The translations under genes and the position numbers were made by a program. Under the pieces are notes generated by a model. That model was given only the letters and a program-made list of their open reading frames with translations. It was not told the origin of the DNA and made no database searches. Source: Caldilineaceae bacterium (GTDB lineage: Bacteria > Chloroflexota > Anaerolineae > Caldilineales > Caldilineaceae). From it: 64,000 bases of DNA. The DNA lies in assembly GCA_958295845.1 (NCBI GenBank), contig OY282376.1, positions 4,167,022 to 4,231,021 on the forward strand. The letters run 5' to 3'. Positions 35,704 through 44,302 of this stretch are shown here, in pieces (the first letter of the stretch is position 1; every line of letters begins with the position of its first letter).

Positions 35704-37014
35704 TCACAGGGTGAAGTTGGTTAGACCATCTGTGGAATCCGCAGTCCCTGGCATATCGCTGGTATGATCTTCCGGAATGGCTACGGAATCGATTAGGTCG
35801 CTCCATTCCAAGTTTTTGTTCTGTTCTAATACTGAAAGCATATCTGCAAATGCCTTGATAGTATTGCGGGGTGTCCGGAAATAGGCATCGCCGATCGTGT
35901 TGCTGCAGTGGTGGAGAAATGCTTCTAAGGCTTCGTCAGGGACAAGAAACAGAGTCTCGTCGCCCGACGCGAAGACGCGCCTGATGTTTTGCAATAGGAT
36001 GTAGACCTCTTCTGGGGTCAGGTTTGCTAGGTGAAGGGTAGGGGAGGAGTAATCGATCACGCCTGCTCGCTGTGCGAAACTGTTTTCTGCCAATCGCGAC
36101 TGGAGGGCATCATAGCTGTACAGTCCTCTGCGTGTGTCCAGGAGAAACTCTGGGGTGCCTCCTAGTAGAAACCCCATGTGTTCTGCAGTGCCCTGAAGAC
36201 AATCATTGAGGATCGACAGGATCTGCTCGTAGTTGGACAGTCTGGCACGTGTATTACTGAGTTTGTAAAGGTTGACCATTTCATCCAGACAAACCAGCAG
36301 ACCTTTATATCCGGCCTGAGTAACGAGCAGACTCATGATTTTCAGGTTACTGTAGAAGGACGTGTCTGAAATGATGTCCCGGACGCCAAGTGCTTTGCGA
36401 GCATCGGTCTTTGTCGAGTATTCCGCTCGCAGCCAGCGGATGGCATTTGACATCAGATTGTCATCGTTGTTTTCATGTCCACGCCAGTACGCCTCGATGA
36501 CTTTGGCGAAATCATAGCCGCCGACGTGTTCGGTCAAAGACGAAAGGCGCTCATCGATAACGGAAGCGACGGACACACCTGCTGAGACGGCAGCTTGCTG
36601 GGCGCTGTTGACGAATCTTTCAATGATGGCCGTCAGAGCGTTGCCCTGCGGTTTGTTCCGGGTCGCCATATTTCGCATGAGTTCTGAGTAGAGATTCCTG
36701 GCCTGTCCTGAGGATGCGTGTATCCTCCTGTCAGGTGACAGATCCCCGTTTACCGAAACCAACTGTTTTTCGAGCGCGATTGCCTTGATTACACTCAGGA
36801 AAAAGGTCTTGCCTGAGCCGTATTCGCCTATGATCAGACGAAAAGCTGAGCCTCCCTGTGCGATTCGATCTATGTCCTTGTTTATCGCTTCGATCTCATT
36901 GACGCGTCCGACCTGTATGTGTTGGATACCGGCACGGGGAGCGACTCCGGCCTTTAGCGACTGGATGATCGAATCACGCTCTCTGGGCCTAATACGCGTT
37001 CGAGTTACAGTCAT
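35704..37014 (-). CDS. sngB: BrxD-like P-loop ATPase (DUF2791), Shango SngB-like
   Basis: 436 residues. Walker A is GEYGSGKT (63-70) and Walker B is LLVCLDEMVNL with D244-E245. The N-terminal region RPRERDSIIQSLKAGVAPR and IQVGRVNEIEAINKDIDRI are typical of the BrxD/DUF2791 ATPases, which sit in BREX type 2 and related defence operons. The C-terminus has LTPEEVYILLQNIRRVF and TPRNTIKAFADMLSVLEQN, the usual lid region. The start codon overlaps the stop of the TerB-domain gene (ATGA) and the next gene begins two bases after its stop, so all three are co-translated. In Shango it is the middle gene. Confidence 0.88.
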   Translation of the reverse strand: MTVTRTRIRPRERDSIIQSLKAGVAPRAGIQHIQVGRVNEIEAINKDIDRIAQGGSAFRLIIGEYGSGKTFFLSVIKAIALEKQLVSVNGDLSPDRRIHASSGQARNLYSELMRNMATRNKPQGNALTAIIERFVNSAQQAAVSAGVSVASVIDERLSSLTEHVGGYDFAKVIEAYWRGHENNDDNLMSNAIRWLRAEYSTKTDARKALGVRDIISDTSFYSNLKIMSLLVTQAGYKGLLVCLDEMVNLYKLSNTRARLSNYEQILSILNDCLQGTAEHMGFLLGGTPEFLLDTRRGLYSYDALQSRLAENSFAQRAGVIDYSSPTLHLANLTPEEVYILLQNIRRVFASGDETLFLVPDEALEAFLHHCSNTIGDAYFRTPRNTIKAFADMLSVLEQNKNLEWSDLIDSVAIPEDHTSDMPGTADSTDGLTNFTL

Positions 37015-40000
37015 AGCATCTGCTCTTGCGTCTGCATATTGGATATCTCTTCGGCCAAGTCAAGATCGACATACACAGTACTGCCTTCTTCTATCAAGGG
37101 CGCGCCTACCCTGTCAAAGGCCCAGTCATTGATCGTTTCGACAGCCCCAACGGTCATCAACTGGAGTTCACTGCAAATCTCTTCCAGTTCTTCGTTAGTC
37201 CACTCTGCTTTGGTGATAAGTCTGCCGTAGAGCTCTTGAAAGTTGGTGTCAAGACCCTCAATTTGCCCTTTACTCATTGGAACAACGGTAGGAGTTTCAA
37301 TTTCGGATTCTTCATCAAGGTCTTCTTCGGCGAATATCGACTCAAGAACGGACTGGGCCTCTTTGGTCTCTTCTTCAAGCAGTCGCACAAGATCACGATT
37401 AAGCGCAAATGAAGAAACAGGCTGGGTCGAAGGGGTAGAGGAGGGTTTTGTTGCTTGATCTGGGCGCTGCAATCTGCTGGAGGAAATACTATGAATGTCG
37501 CTGGAGACCAACCCTTTGTCAAGCCCCAGTTGCGTGTAGAGTTTTTCAAGCTGTTTGATTTCTGCAGGCTCAATCTTGCCGTCAGCCAACGCTACCCCTA
37601 CCAAGATATGGCTGATAGCGACTTTCTCGCTTGTGCTTAGGAGGTCCAGCCGCTTCTTCAGTCCGGACATATTGGCAGGTGTGTTCAGTCGCCACAGCAT
37701 ATAGGCGTCGAGCGACTGTTTTTCGGTCTCCGTAAGACGACCATCCTGTGAAATCACATCCTTGAGTGCCTTGACTTCCGTGTCGCTGACATGGTCGTCT
37801 GTTGCAGCTACAAGAGTGCCCAGACGCAGTATGGTTCCGACCTTTCTGAACTCACTAGTCGGAGAGAAACTTTCGCCATGCCCGCCGGGAAAGAGCACAA
37901 TCTTGCCGCCGATTTCGGGCTTAGCATGATGAAAGCGGGAGTCCGGGGCGACGCCATAGCCTGCTTTCTCTACGAGCCTCGACAGCATTTCGGCTTCTTT
38001 CTTGTTGATTTTCAAGGGTGCGTCTTCGCCAAAATGGGCGAAAATCAGTTCGACCGAGATTAATGCACTTGAACCATTTGCTTTCGCCTCGATCCATGAC
38101 TTGAAGTTTTCGAAACGGGGATGGGAAACTGCGACAATCAGGTCGTTGGGCAGGAGAGAAATGGCGCCCAACGAATCATGCGAATTCTCAGGTCTACTGA
38201 CGAAGCGACTGAATTGATCAAGTTCGTCAGTACAAGTCTCTGCCAATGTAACCAGTTTCTTGATGGGTCCATTCAATCGACTGACGTCAGGTAGATCGAG
38301 TCGTAGACTCTGGTAGCCCTTGAGTGACGCGCTGGCGGGGTAATAGTCGAGCTTTAGTCTTGTTTTGTTAGGAGAAATGTCCAGGCCATTGCCAAACTTA
38401 CTCTTGAATCGCAACTTGAAGAGTGCATTGAATTCGTCTGGACAGCGACGCGAAGGTGTACGCAATGTGAATTCTGGGTGACTTCTCACCCAAGCAAGCG
38501 CCAGTTCCGCATCGACACTTTCTCCTTTTTGGACGGTTTGCGCCAGCAGAAATTTGAACGCAGACGTAAAACCTCTCTTATCTACCAGCAGCTCGAAATC
38601 ACATTCTTCGCCGAGACTCTGGCGATTTAGCACCCAAACATGCGATAGGAGGGCTATCACATAGGAACGAAAGGACCGATGGTCTCCATACACATTCTTC
38701 AATCGCTTTAGTTCTTGGATGAGGGCCCTTCGTTCGTCCTCCGAGACCTTCCCATTCGCATCGTCAACCAGTAATCGCCTTTCAATGCCATAGAAATAAA
38801 GAAAAACATATCCTATGTAAGTGTCAGGATCAGTGCGGTCGCTGGCAAGCCATTCGAGATATGCAAAGCGGCTTTGAGGAGTAATCCAGCTATAGCCGGG
38901 GGAATAGTCCATTTGGTCCCCGGCATAGTCTGGAGACCTTGAGTCAATCGTCAGTGAGGGATCTATCAACGATGCATCGTTGTCGAAATAGTAGTCATCC
39001 AACCCATTCAGTTGGCCGCCGACGTAGAAAAATCCACGCCGAATCTCGAATTTGTCTATCGTGACCTTTTCGCTCGGCTGGATCCATCTTCCCAGCTGTC
39101 CGTTGGAAGTCTCTCGTTTTTCGGCAAATCCTTGAGTTCTTGAAATCCTATATTCGACCAGTCCTGTTTCACTGCTCTGTGCTTTCTTATTCTTATTCTT
39201 GGCTTCTCTTAAGAGTTCGGCGATTTTGCTTGTGCCTACTATTGGCGCCACAGGCTGGGACTCGGATTCTCTCGAAATTGACGCCTTGTTTTTCTTTGCC
39301 CCTTGTCTTGATTTCTCCGCCTGCCGATCGGCTTCAGACGGTTCCGTTTCAAGCCGCCAACTTTCTAGCTTTGCACTTTCTGTTTCCATATCGGATCTTC
39401 GAGAGTCCAACTTGGTTTGTACTGTCTCCAATTCATCTTTTTCTGCGCTTAATCCTTCATCAGCCATCTTCTCTCTTGCTTTTGCTAAACGCTCGGCAAG
39501 CTTTTGCGGGCCAACTCCCTGTGATTTAGTTTGCCTTGCATAGCGCTCCAGTATCGCTATCTCATCAGCTAGACGATTTTCCTTACGATAGATGATGGCT
39601 AGTTGCTCGTAATACCAAGGCGCCACTCCAGAGGAGCCACCCGATTCTTTAGATTCAGCTTCGGTCGCGGCAATCAGCTTGAGCATTAGCTCAATTGCTT
39701 CGTCGTACCGCTTTTCTTGTTTCAACTCCTTGACTTTATCAATATATTTCGTGAAATGTTTGCCATCCACATGACCTGGGCTGTCTAAGTTGGAGGCTAT
39801 TTCTTCTTCATTAATTCTGTCCACAATTCTTGGTATTCTCCCCGCCACGCTTCTACGAGAGTCCGTCAGGTCAGCCCCCCTTTCTACTTCTTCGACTCCT
39901 TTTGGCTCCTGTCCAACATTCTTCGTGTCAAGACTGACCGCTAACAGTTCCTGTCTTACCTTCATATTATGCCTTCTTACAGTAACTAAGCTGACAACAA

Positions 40001-40160
40001 TTGATAATGGCCATAGTCCTAGTGGCAATTCGCCACTGAGAAAGCCGATTATGGATGTAGCCACCACTAGTACAATCCCTACTTTGACGCTTGAATAGAA
40101 CAATCCAAATGGACCAAAAGTCAGGGACAGGATAATTCCCTTAAATTGAGATCTTTCCAT
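37011..40160 (-). CDS. sngA: Membrane-anchored TerB_N/TerB/TerB_C protein, Shango SngA-like
   Basis: 1049 residues from the ATG at 40160, chosen because MERSQFKGIILSLTFGPFGL opens the hydrophobic part; a GTG at 40241 would add 27 residues. Two membrane helices lie in residues 8-60, followed by a polar, TPR-like helical region (about 130-230: YDEAIELMLKLI, YEQLAIIYRKENRL) and a charged coiled coil (to about 330). TerB_N spans roughly 365-590 (RFAYLEWLASDRTDPDTYIG, LYFYGIERRLL). TerB is near 773-880, with LAATDDHVSDTE-like and LADGKIEPAE metal-binding helices. TerB_C closes the protein. TerB proteins occur in tellurite-resistance and defence islands. First gene of the operon, so it would tether the system to the membrane. 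Confidence 0.87.
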   Translation of the reverse strand: MERSQFKGIILSLTFGPFGLFYSSVKVGIVLVVATSIIGFLSGELPLGLWPLSIVVSLVTVRRHNMKVRQELLAVSLDTKNVGQEPKGVEEVERGADLTDSRRSVAGRIPRIVDRINEEEIASNLDSPGHVDGKHFTKYIDKVKELKQEKRYDEAIELMLKLIAATEAESKESGGSSGVAPWYYEQLAIIYRKENRLADEIAILERYARQTKSQGVGPQKLAERLAKAREKMADEGLSAEKDELETVQTKLDSRRSDMETESAKLESWRLETEPSEADRQAEKSRQGAKKNKASISRESESQPVAPIVGTSKIAELLREAKNKNKKAQSSETGLVEYRISRTQGFAEKRETSNGQLGRWIQPSEKVTIDKFEIRRGFFYVGGQLNGLDDYYFDNDASLIDPSLTIDSRSPDYAGDQMDYSPGYSWITPQSRFAYLEWLASDRTDPDTYIGYVFLYFYGIERRLLVDDANGKVSEDERRALIQELKRLKNVYGDHRSFRSYVIALLSHVWVLNRQSLGEECDFELLVDKRGFTSAFKFLLAQTVQKGESVDAELALAWVRSHPEFTLRTPSRRCPDEFNALFKLRFKSKFGNGLDISPNKTRLKLDYYPASASLKGYQSLRLDLPDVSRLNGPIKKLVTLAETCTDELDQFSRFVSRPENSHDSLGAISLLPNDLIVAVSHPRFENFKSWIEAKANGSSALISVELIFAHFGEDAPLKINKKEAEMLSRLVEKAGYGVAPDSRFHHAKPEIGGKIVLFPGGHGESFSPTSEFRKVGTILRLGTLVAATDDHVSDTEVKALKDVISQDGRLTETEKQSLDAYMLWRLNTPANMSGLKKRLDLLSTSEKVAISHILVGVALADGKIEPAEIKQLEKLYTQLGLDKGLVSSDIHSISSSRLQRPDQATKPSSTPSTQPVSSFALNRDLVRLLEEETKEAQSVLESIFAEEDLDEESEIETPTVVPMSKGQIEGLDTNFQELYGRLITKAEWTNEELEEICSELQLMTVGAVETINDWAFDRVGAPLIEEGSTVYVDLDLAEEISNMQTQEQML

Positions 40161-40360
40161 TCTTACTCTACCCTCATTCGTAACTATTCTTATCGGGAAG
40201 GAGTCAGAAAACCGAACAGCCTGTCGTCGAATGGTCAGCACATATACTTGGCTCTCACGTTCCGTTTAGGCCTTCTGCCCGTTAGACCTCAACTGTGAGG
40301 ACGAAACAGACGCTCAAGAAGAGACCCGATGACCTGCAAGAGAAACCGTATGTGCTAATT

Positions 40361-40381
40361 CCATTTGCTTGTCGCAAATGG
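40361..40381. promoter_or_regulatory. Perfect hairpin in the leader of the Shango-like operon
   Basis: CCATTTG and CAAATGG pair perfectly around a seven-base loop. It lies about 120 bases beyond the furthest possible start of the TerB gene and 130 bases after the small upstream gene. It could be an operator, or with the next hairpin it could end transcription of the small gene. Confidence 0.5.
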
Positions 40382-40394
40382 AGAGGTCTTTCTC

Positions 40395-40414
40395 TGAGAC
40401 CTAAGTAGGTCTCA
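40395..40414. promoter_or_regulatory. Second perfect hairpin in the leader of the Shango-like operon
   Basis: TGAGACCT, four bases AAGT, then AGGTCTCA form a perfect 8-bp stem 13 bases from the previous hairpin. The tight loop and exact symmetry suggest either a terminator for the small gene on the minus strand or a repressor site for the defence operon. No T tract follows. Confidence 0.5.
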
Positions 40415-40510
40415 CGAATTGCTTCGCGAGAGCGACAGGCTGTATCACCGAGGATCGCAATTGGCCACATCTGGAGGACTATCTGTGTCACTCCAACCTT
40501 CCTTAAGCAT

Positions 40511-40852
40511 TTACTCCCAATCTGAAGCTAAATCGACCCTATTGACTCTTATAAGGACTACTGGATCGGAAGACCACACAGATCTTCCCATGACTGTACC
40601 TACAAATCGAACAATGTCTTCGTCGAGGGGTACAAAATCTATGTCAGATTGCCAAACCAGAAGCGCATCAGCTTCATATTCCCTAACAACTGAGATAGCA
40701 ACTGAGAACAGATCTTCGTCCTCGTCATACTCTGTGCTTAAGACTTCCCCTTCATAGCTGACCTGAGAGTCAACATATCGGGAAGGACGCCGATAGAGAT
40801 CCTTGAAAGGGGTTCCGGCTAAACTGTCGATACCTTTTTTCTTCTTCGACAT
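40511..40852 (-). CDS. Small acidic hypothetical protein, possible OB-fold
   Basis: 113 residues starting at ATG with GGAG eight bases upstream, so expression is likely. The sequence has a Lys-rich start (MSKKKKGIDS), then YEGEVLSTEYDEDEDLFSV, ADALLVWQSDIDFVPLDEDI and VRFVGTVMGR. The alternating strands with VxYEGEVL and DxVxFVGTVMG look like a small OB-fold module, as in some nucleic-acid-binding or lipoprotein domains, but I do not recognise the family. It lies on the same strand upstream of the TerB gene and shares its AT-rich composition, so it could be an accessory part of the defence island. Confidence 0.6.
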   Translation of the reverse strand: MSKKKKGIDSLAGTPFKDLYRRPSRYVDSQVSYEGEVLSTEYDEDEDLFSVAISVVREYEADALLVWQSDIDFVPLDEDIVRFVGTVMGRSVWSSDPVVLIRVNRVDLASDWE

Positions 40853-41070
40853 TTCAGTACTCCCAATTGAATAGTGAGCGATTTCGAGAGTGAGATTCGC
40901 TCTCTAGTTATCAGATAGCAATTCTTGCACGAGCTACTTTCATTCAGACTGATTTCACTTGGCCACAGGACAACATGTTTTACCATACTGTCTATTCCGA
41001 GACTTCCACACACCCGATGCCAGCAGAGCTTTCCGATCGGCCATAGGATTTGAAGTGGTCTAGCGACGCT

Positions 41071-42237
41071 TCATTCCATTGAATCTGCCGCCTCAATGTC
41101 GATCCATTCCCCCAATCCAAAACTCTCCAGGATGGCCTCGCACAGAAGGATCTCCTTATGCCCATCGGCGAAGGTTGGGAAGGGCTCGGGGGCGTTGAAG
41201 TCGGCGGCGGCGATGTAGTCGTAGAAGGACTTGAATGAGTGCTTGAAGGAGTCGTCGTAGCCCTCGTTGTGGCCGCCGGGATAGCCGATGTGGGCGAGGG
41301 CGGCTTCGGAGACGAGGCCGGGGTCGCGGAGGAGGAGCTGGTTGGGCTGGTTGCGGTGGCCTATCCAGAGTTCGTTGGGCTGCTCGCTGTTCCAGGCTAC
41401 TGAGGCTTCGCTGCCGGCGATCTCGTAGCGGAGACAGTTTTTGCGGCCGGCGGTTATCTGCGATACCCAGAGCGAGCCGTGGGCGCCGTTGGAGAAACGC
41501 AGAAGCGCGGCACCGCTGTCCTCGGTCTCGATGTCGATGGACTCGGTGGCGTCAGGCGCCTGCACTTCGGCGGAAAAGGTCTCGACTTCACCGGTGGGGC
41601 GCTGGCGGGTGGTGTGGACGGTCTTGAGGTCGGCCTGGACGGCGGTGACGGAGAGGCCGGTGACGAACTGGACGAGGTCGAGCCAGTGGGTGCCGATGTC
41701 GGCGACGGCGCGCAGTTTGCCGCCCTCGCCACTGAGGACGCGCCAGTTGTAGTCGGTGGGATAGAGCAGCCAGTCCTGGACGTAGCTGCCGGTGATGGCG
41801 TGGATGCGGCCGAGGGCGCCGCTCTGGATCATGGAGCGGACTTCCCAGTTGAGCGGGTAGAAGCGCATGTTGTAGTTTACGCCGGCGGCGAGCCCGCTCT
41901 CGTTTGCCAACTTAACGAGCGCGCCGGATTCGGCTGAGGTCATGGCGAGCGGCTTTTCGCAGTGGACGTGTTTGCCGGCCTGGAGGGTCTGGCTGGCCTG
42001 CTGGAAGTGGTGGCGATTGGGGGAGGTGATATGGACGGCCTCTGTTTCGCGGTCGGCCAGCAGCTCGGCAAAGTCATTGTATGCTTTGGGGATGCCGAGG
42101 TCGGCGGCGGCGCGCTGAGATTTCTCGGCGGAGGAGCCCAGGATTCCGGCCACGTTGATTCCGAGCCGGCGAAGGCCTTCGGTATGGGCAGGGCCCATGA
42201 AACCGGTTCCGACTATGGCTACGTTTGAGACGCTCAT
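41071..42237 (-). CDS. Gfo/Idh/MocA-family oxidoreductase
   Basis: 388-residue NAD(P)-dependent dehydrogenase. The Rossmann motif [13 protein letters not shown] is at 6-18, and the family EKP motif is at 94-96 in HCEKPLAMT. The second half carries the usual alpha/beta substrate domain ([26 protein letters not shown]). Family members oxidise or reduce sugars, inositols and sugar phosphates. It follows the ribose-type permease gene by 62 bases on the same strand, so it probably acts on the imported sugar or polyol. The end of the gene borders the AT-rich defence island. Confidence 0.9.
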   Translation of the reverse strand: MSVSNVAIVGTGFMGPAHTEGLRRLGINVAGILGSSAEKSQRAAADLGIPKAYNDFAELLADRETEAVHITSPNRHHFQQASQTLQAGKHVHCEKPLAMTSAESGALVKLANESGLAAGVNYNMRFYPLNWEVRSMIQSGALGRIHAITGSYVQDWLLYPTDYNWRVLSGEGGKLRAVADIGTHWLDLVQFVTGLSVTAVQADLKTVHTTRQRPTGEVETFSAEVQAPDATESIDIETEDSGAALLRFSNGAHGSLWVSQITAGRKNCLRYEIAGSEASVAWNSEQPNELWIGHRNQPNQLLLRDPGLVSEAALAHIGYPGGHNEGYDDSFKHSFKSFYDYIAAADFNAPEPFPTFADGHKEILLCEAILESFGLGEWIDIEAADSME

Positions 42238-42299
42238 TCAATCACCTCATGGTCTAAGTTCGGCAGCCGAATGCAGTTGGAGACTGCCGGTCACTGCGA

Positions 42300-43301
42300 T
42301 CAGGCGCGGCGGGTCAGGCCGGCGTAGCCCCACGCCAGGGCCAGGACGATTGTGCCGTAGACGACCTGCTGGATGGCCTGGCCGACGTTGAGGAAGGTGA
42401 GCATCGAGTTGAGGACGCTGAGAATGAGCGCGCCCAGGATGGTGCCGGCGTAGCCGCCGACGCCGCCGAAGATGGAGGTGCCGCCGATTACGGCCGCGGC
42501 CACGGAGGGCAGGAGAAAGGCGTTGGCGAGCTGAAGATCGACGGCTCCGGTACGGCCGCCGAGCAGGATGCCGCTGATGGAGCCAAGGACACCGGCGACG
42601 ATGTAGGCGGTGATGCGCACCTGCCAGACGCGCACGCCGGCGAGGCGTACGGCGATTTCGTTGTCGCCGATGGCGTAGATAAGCCGTCCCCAGCCGGTCC
42701 GCCTGAGCAGCCAGATCAGGCCGCCGGCGATGAGAGCCCAGACGACTACGCTATAGGGGATGCGATTGCCGAAAAAGGAGCCTCCGCCAATCAGTTTGAT
42801 GAAGGGACCCATTTGGGTCGAGCCCTGGAGGATGGTCTGCGCCCAGGCGGTAAAGAGGCCGAGAAGGATGCCGGACATGGCCAGCGTCATTATGAGGGGG
42901 TTGACGCGAAAGACGGACACGCCGACGCCGTTTGCGCTGCCGACTACCAGGCCGACCACGATGCCCAATAGAATGGCGATGGCGGCGCCCTCGGGTGACT
43001 GGTTGGCGGCCACGTAGGCGGAGCCGGTGGCAATCATGGTTACGGACAGGTCGATGCCGCCGGTGAGCATGAGGATTGTCTGGGCGCCGGCCAGGATGCC
43101 GAGGGGCGCAGCTTGCAGCAGGGTGTTGCGGGCGCCGCTGACGGAAAGGTAGTTTGGTTCGACGAAGCCGGTGACCAGGACGAGGATGGCGAGAATACCG
43201 GTCAGGGCAATAGTGGGATGCTCGGCGATGCGCGCGGCGGCGCGGGCGGCCAGGCCGGCAGGCTCGGCGGCGGCTTGGGCTGGCAAAGGGGAGTGGCTCA
43301 T
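42300..43301 (-). CDS. Ribose-type ABC transporter permease (RbsC-like) 2
   Basis: 333-residue membrane subunit of the CUT2/ribose-type importer, with about eight to ten helices. It has the RbsC-type signature [21 protein letters not shown] (about 78-98) and the [20 protein letters not shown] loop near 270-290, which contacts the ATPase. It overlaps the preceding permease gene by four bases. Two different permeases in one operon suggest a heterodimeric channel. Confidence 0.92.
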   Translation of the reverse strand: MSHSPLPAQAAAEPAGLAARAAARIAEHPTIALTGILAILVLVTGFVEPNYLSVSGARNTLLQAAPLGILAGAQTILMLTGGIDLSVTMIATGSAYVAANQSPEGAAIAILLGIVVGLVVGSANGVGVSVFRVNPLIMTLAMSGILLGLFTAWAQTILQGSTQMGPFIKLIGGGSFFGNRIPYSVVVWALIAGGLIWLLRRTGWGRLIYAIGDNEIAVRLAGVRVWQVRITAYIVAGVLGSISGILLGGRTGAVDLQLANAFLLPSVAAAVIGGTSIFGGVGGYAGTILGALILSVLNSMLTFLNVGQAIQQVVYGTIVLALAWGYAGLTRRA

Positions 43302-44302
43302 GCGGATCTCTCCCGCAAGAGAGTGACAAGGCCACCGACCATCATCACGCCGGCGATCAAGAGGCCCTGGATGATCTGGGCGTTGTTGGGGTCGATGCCC
43401 ACGGCGCTAAGGATGGGGTTGAGCATGATCAGGATCACCCCGGCGGCGACGGCGCCGAGAACGAGGCCGGTGCCGCCGACGAGGGCGACGCCGCCGAGAA
43501 CGACGGCGGCCACACTATTGAGGGTAGCATTGGCGCCGACGCTGAAGCGGGGATCGCCTGTGCCGGTAAGGGCGACGGTGGCGAGGCCGGCAAGGGCAGC
43601 CATTGCGCCCCCGATGGCGTAGGAGGACACTTTGGCGCGGCGCACGTCGAGGCCGGCGAGGCGGGCGGCGATGCTATCGCTGCCAATAGCGTAGATAGAC
43701 AGACCGATACGGGTGTGCCTGGAAAGAAGGAAAACGAGAATTGCTGGAGCGGCCATCATCAGTATGGGCATGATGTAGGTGCCGCCGATCCCGGACTGGG
43801 CGCCGGTAAAGAGCCAGCGGAATTCGGGCGCGGTGCCACCGCCGGGAGAGGGCAGGATCCAGAGGGCGAAACCGGACCAGATGTAGCCGGTGGCCAGGGT
43901 CACGACGATATCGGGCACGCCGGAGACGCTGATTATGTAGCCTACGAGCGCGTTGAGGATACCGAGGCCGGCGATGAGGAAGATGGCGATGAATAGCACC
44001 ATGGCAAACGGTTGATCATCCATTAAGCGGGCGGCGAGGGCATTGGTCAGCAACAGGAGCGCGCCGAGGGAGAGGTCGATACCGCCGGCAATGACGATGA
44101 TGGCCTGGCCGATGGCCAGATAGACTAATGGCAGACTGTTCTTGCTGATCGAGGTGATCTGGAACTGGCCGAAGACGGGAATCAGGGTGGCATACCATAT
44201 GAGCAGTGCACTGAGCAGGAGCCAAACGCCCAGGGTCCAGGTGTTGCGCGTCAACCCCGCGCGCCAGACGGCAGTGCTGGCGGAGCGAACCGCGGTCATC
44301 AT
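43298..44302 (-). CDS. Ribose-type ABC transporter permease (RbsC-like) 1
   Basis: 334-residue paralogue of the next permease. It shows VIAGGIDLSLGALLLLTNAL (about 71-90) and VVLGGVALVGGTGLVLGAVAAG near 268-290, the two RbsC family hallmarks. Its start overlaps the ATPase stop by four bases and its stop overlaps the next permease start by four, so three genes are translationally coupled. The two permeases share the fold but differ in many residues, which fits an old duplication. Confidence 0.92.
   Translation of the reverse strand: MMTAVRSASTAVWRAGLTRNTWTLGVWLLLSALLIWYATLIPVFGQFQITSISKNSLPLVYLAIGQAIIVIAGGIDLSLGALLLLTNALAARLMDDQPFAMVLFIAIFLIAGLGILNALVGYIISVSGVPDIVVTLATGYIWSGFALWILPSPGGGTAPEFRWLFTGAQSGIGGTYIMPILMMAAPAILVFLLSRHTRIGLSIYAIGSDSIAARLAGLDVRRAKVSSYAIGGAMAALAGLATVALTGTGDPRFSVGANATLNSVAAVVLGGVALVGGTGLVLGAVAAGVILIMLNPILSAVGIDPNNAQIIQGLLIAGVMMVGGLVTLLRERSA

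Noticed and set aside
33488-37014. BREX assignment for the BrxD-like ATPase and helicase
   Set aside because: No PglZ, PglX or BrxC-type gene is next to them, and the TerB partner with tight coupling fits Shango better.
40819-41013. 64-codon minus-strand ORF before the small acidic gene
   Set aside because: It overlaps the start of the better supported 113-codon gene and has no ribosome site or recognisable features.
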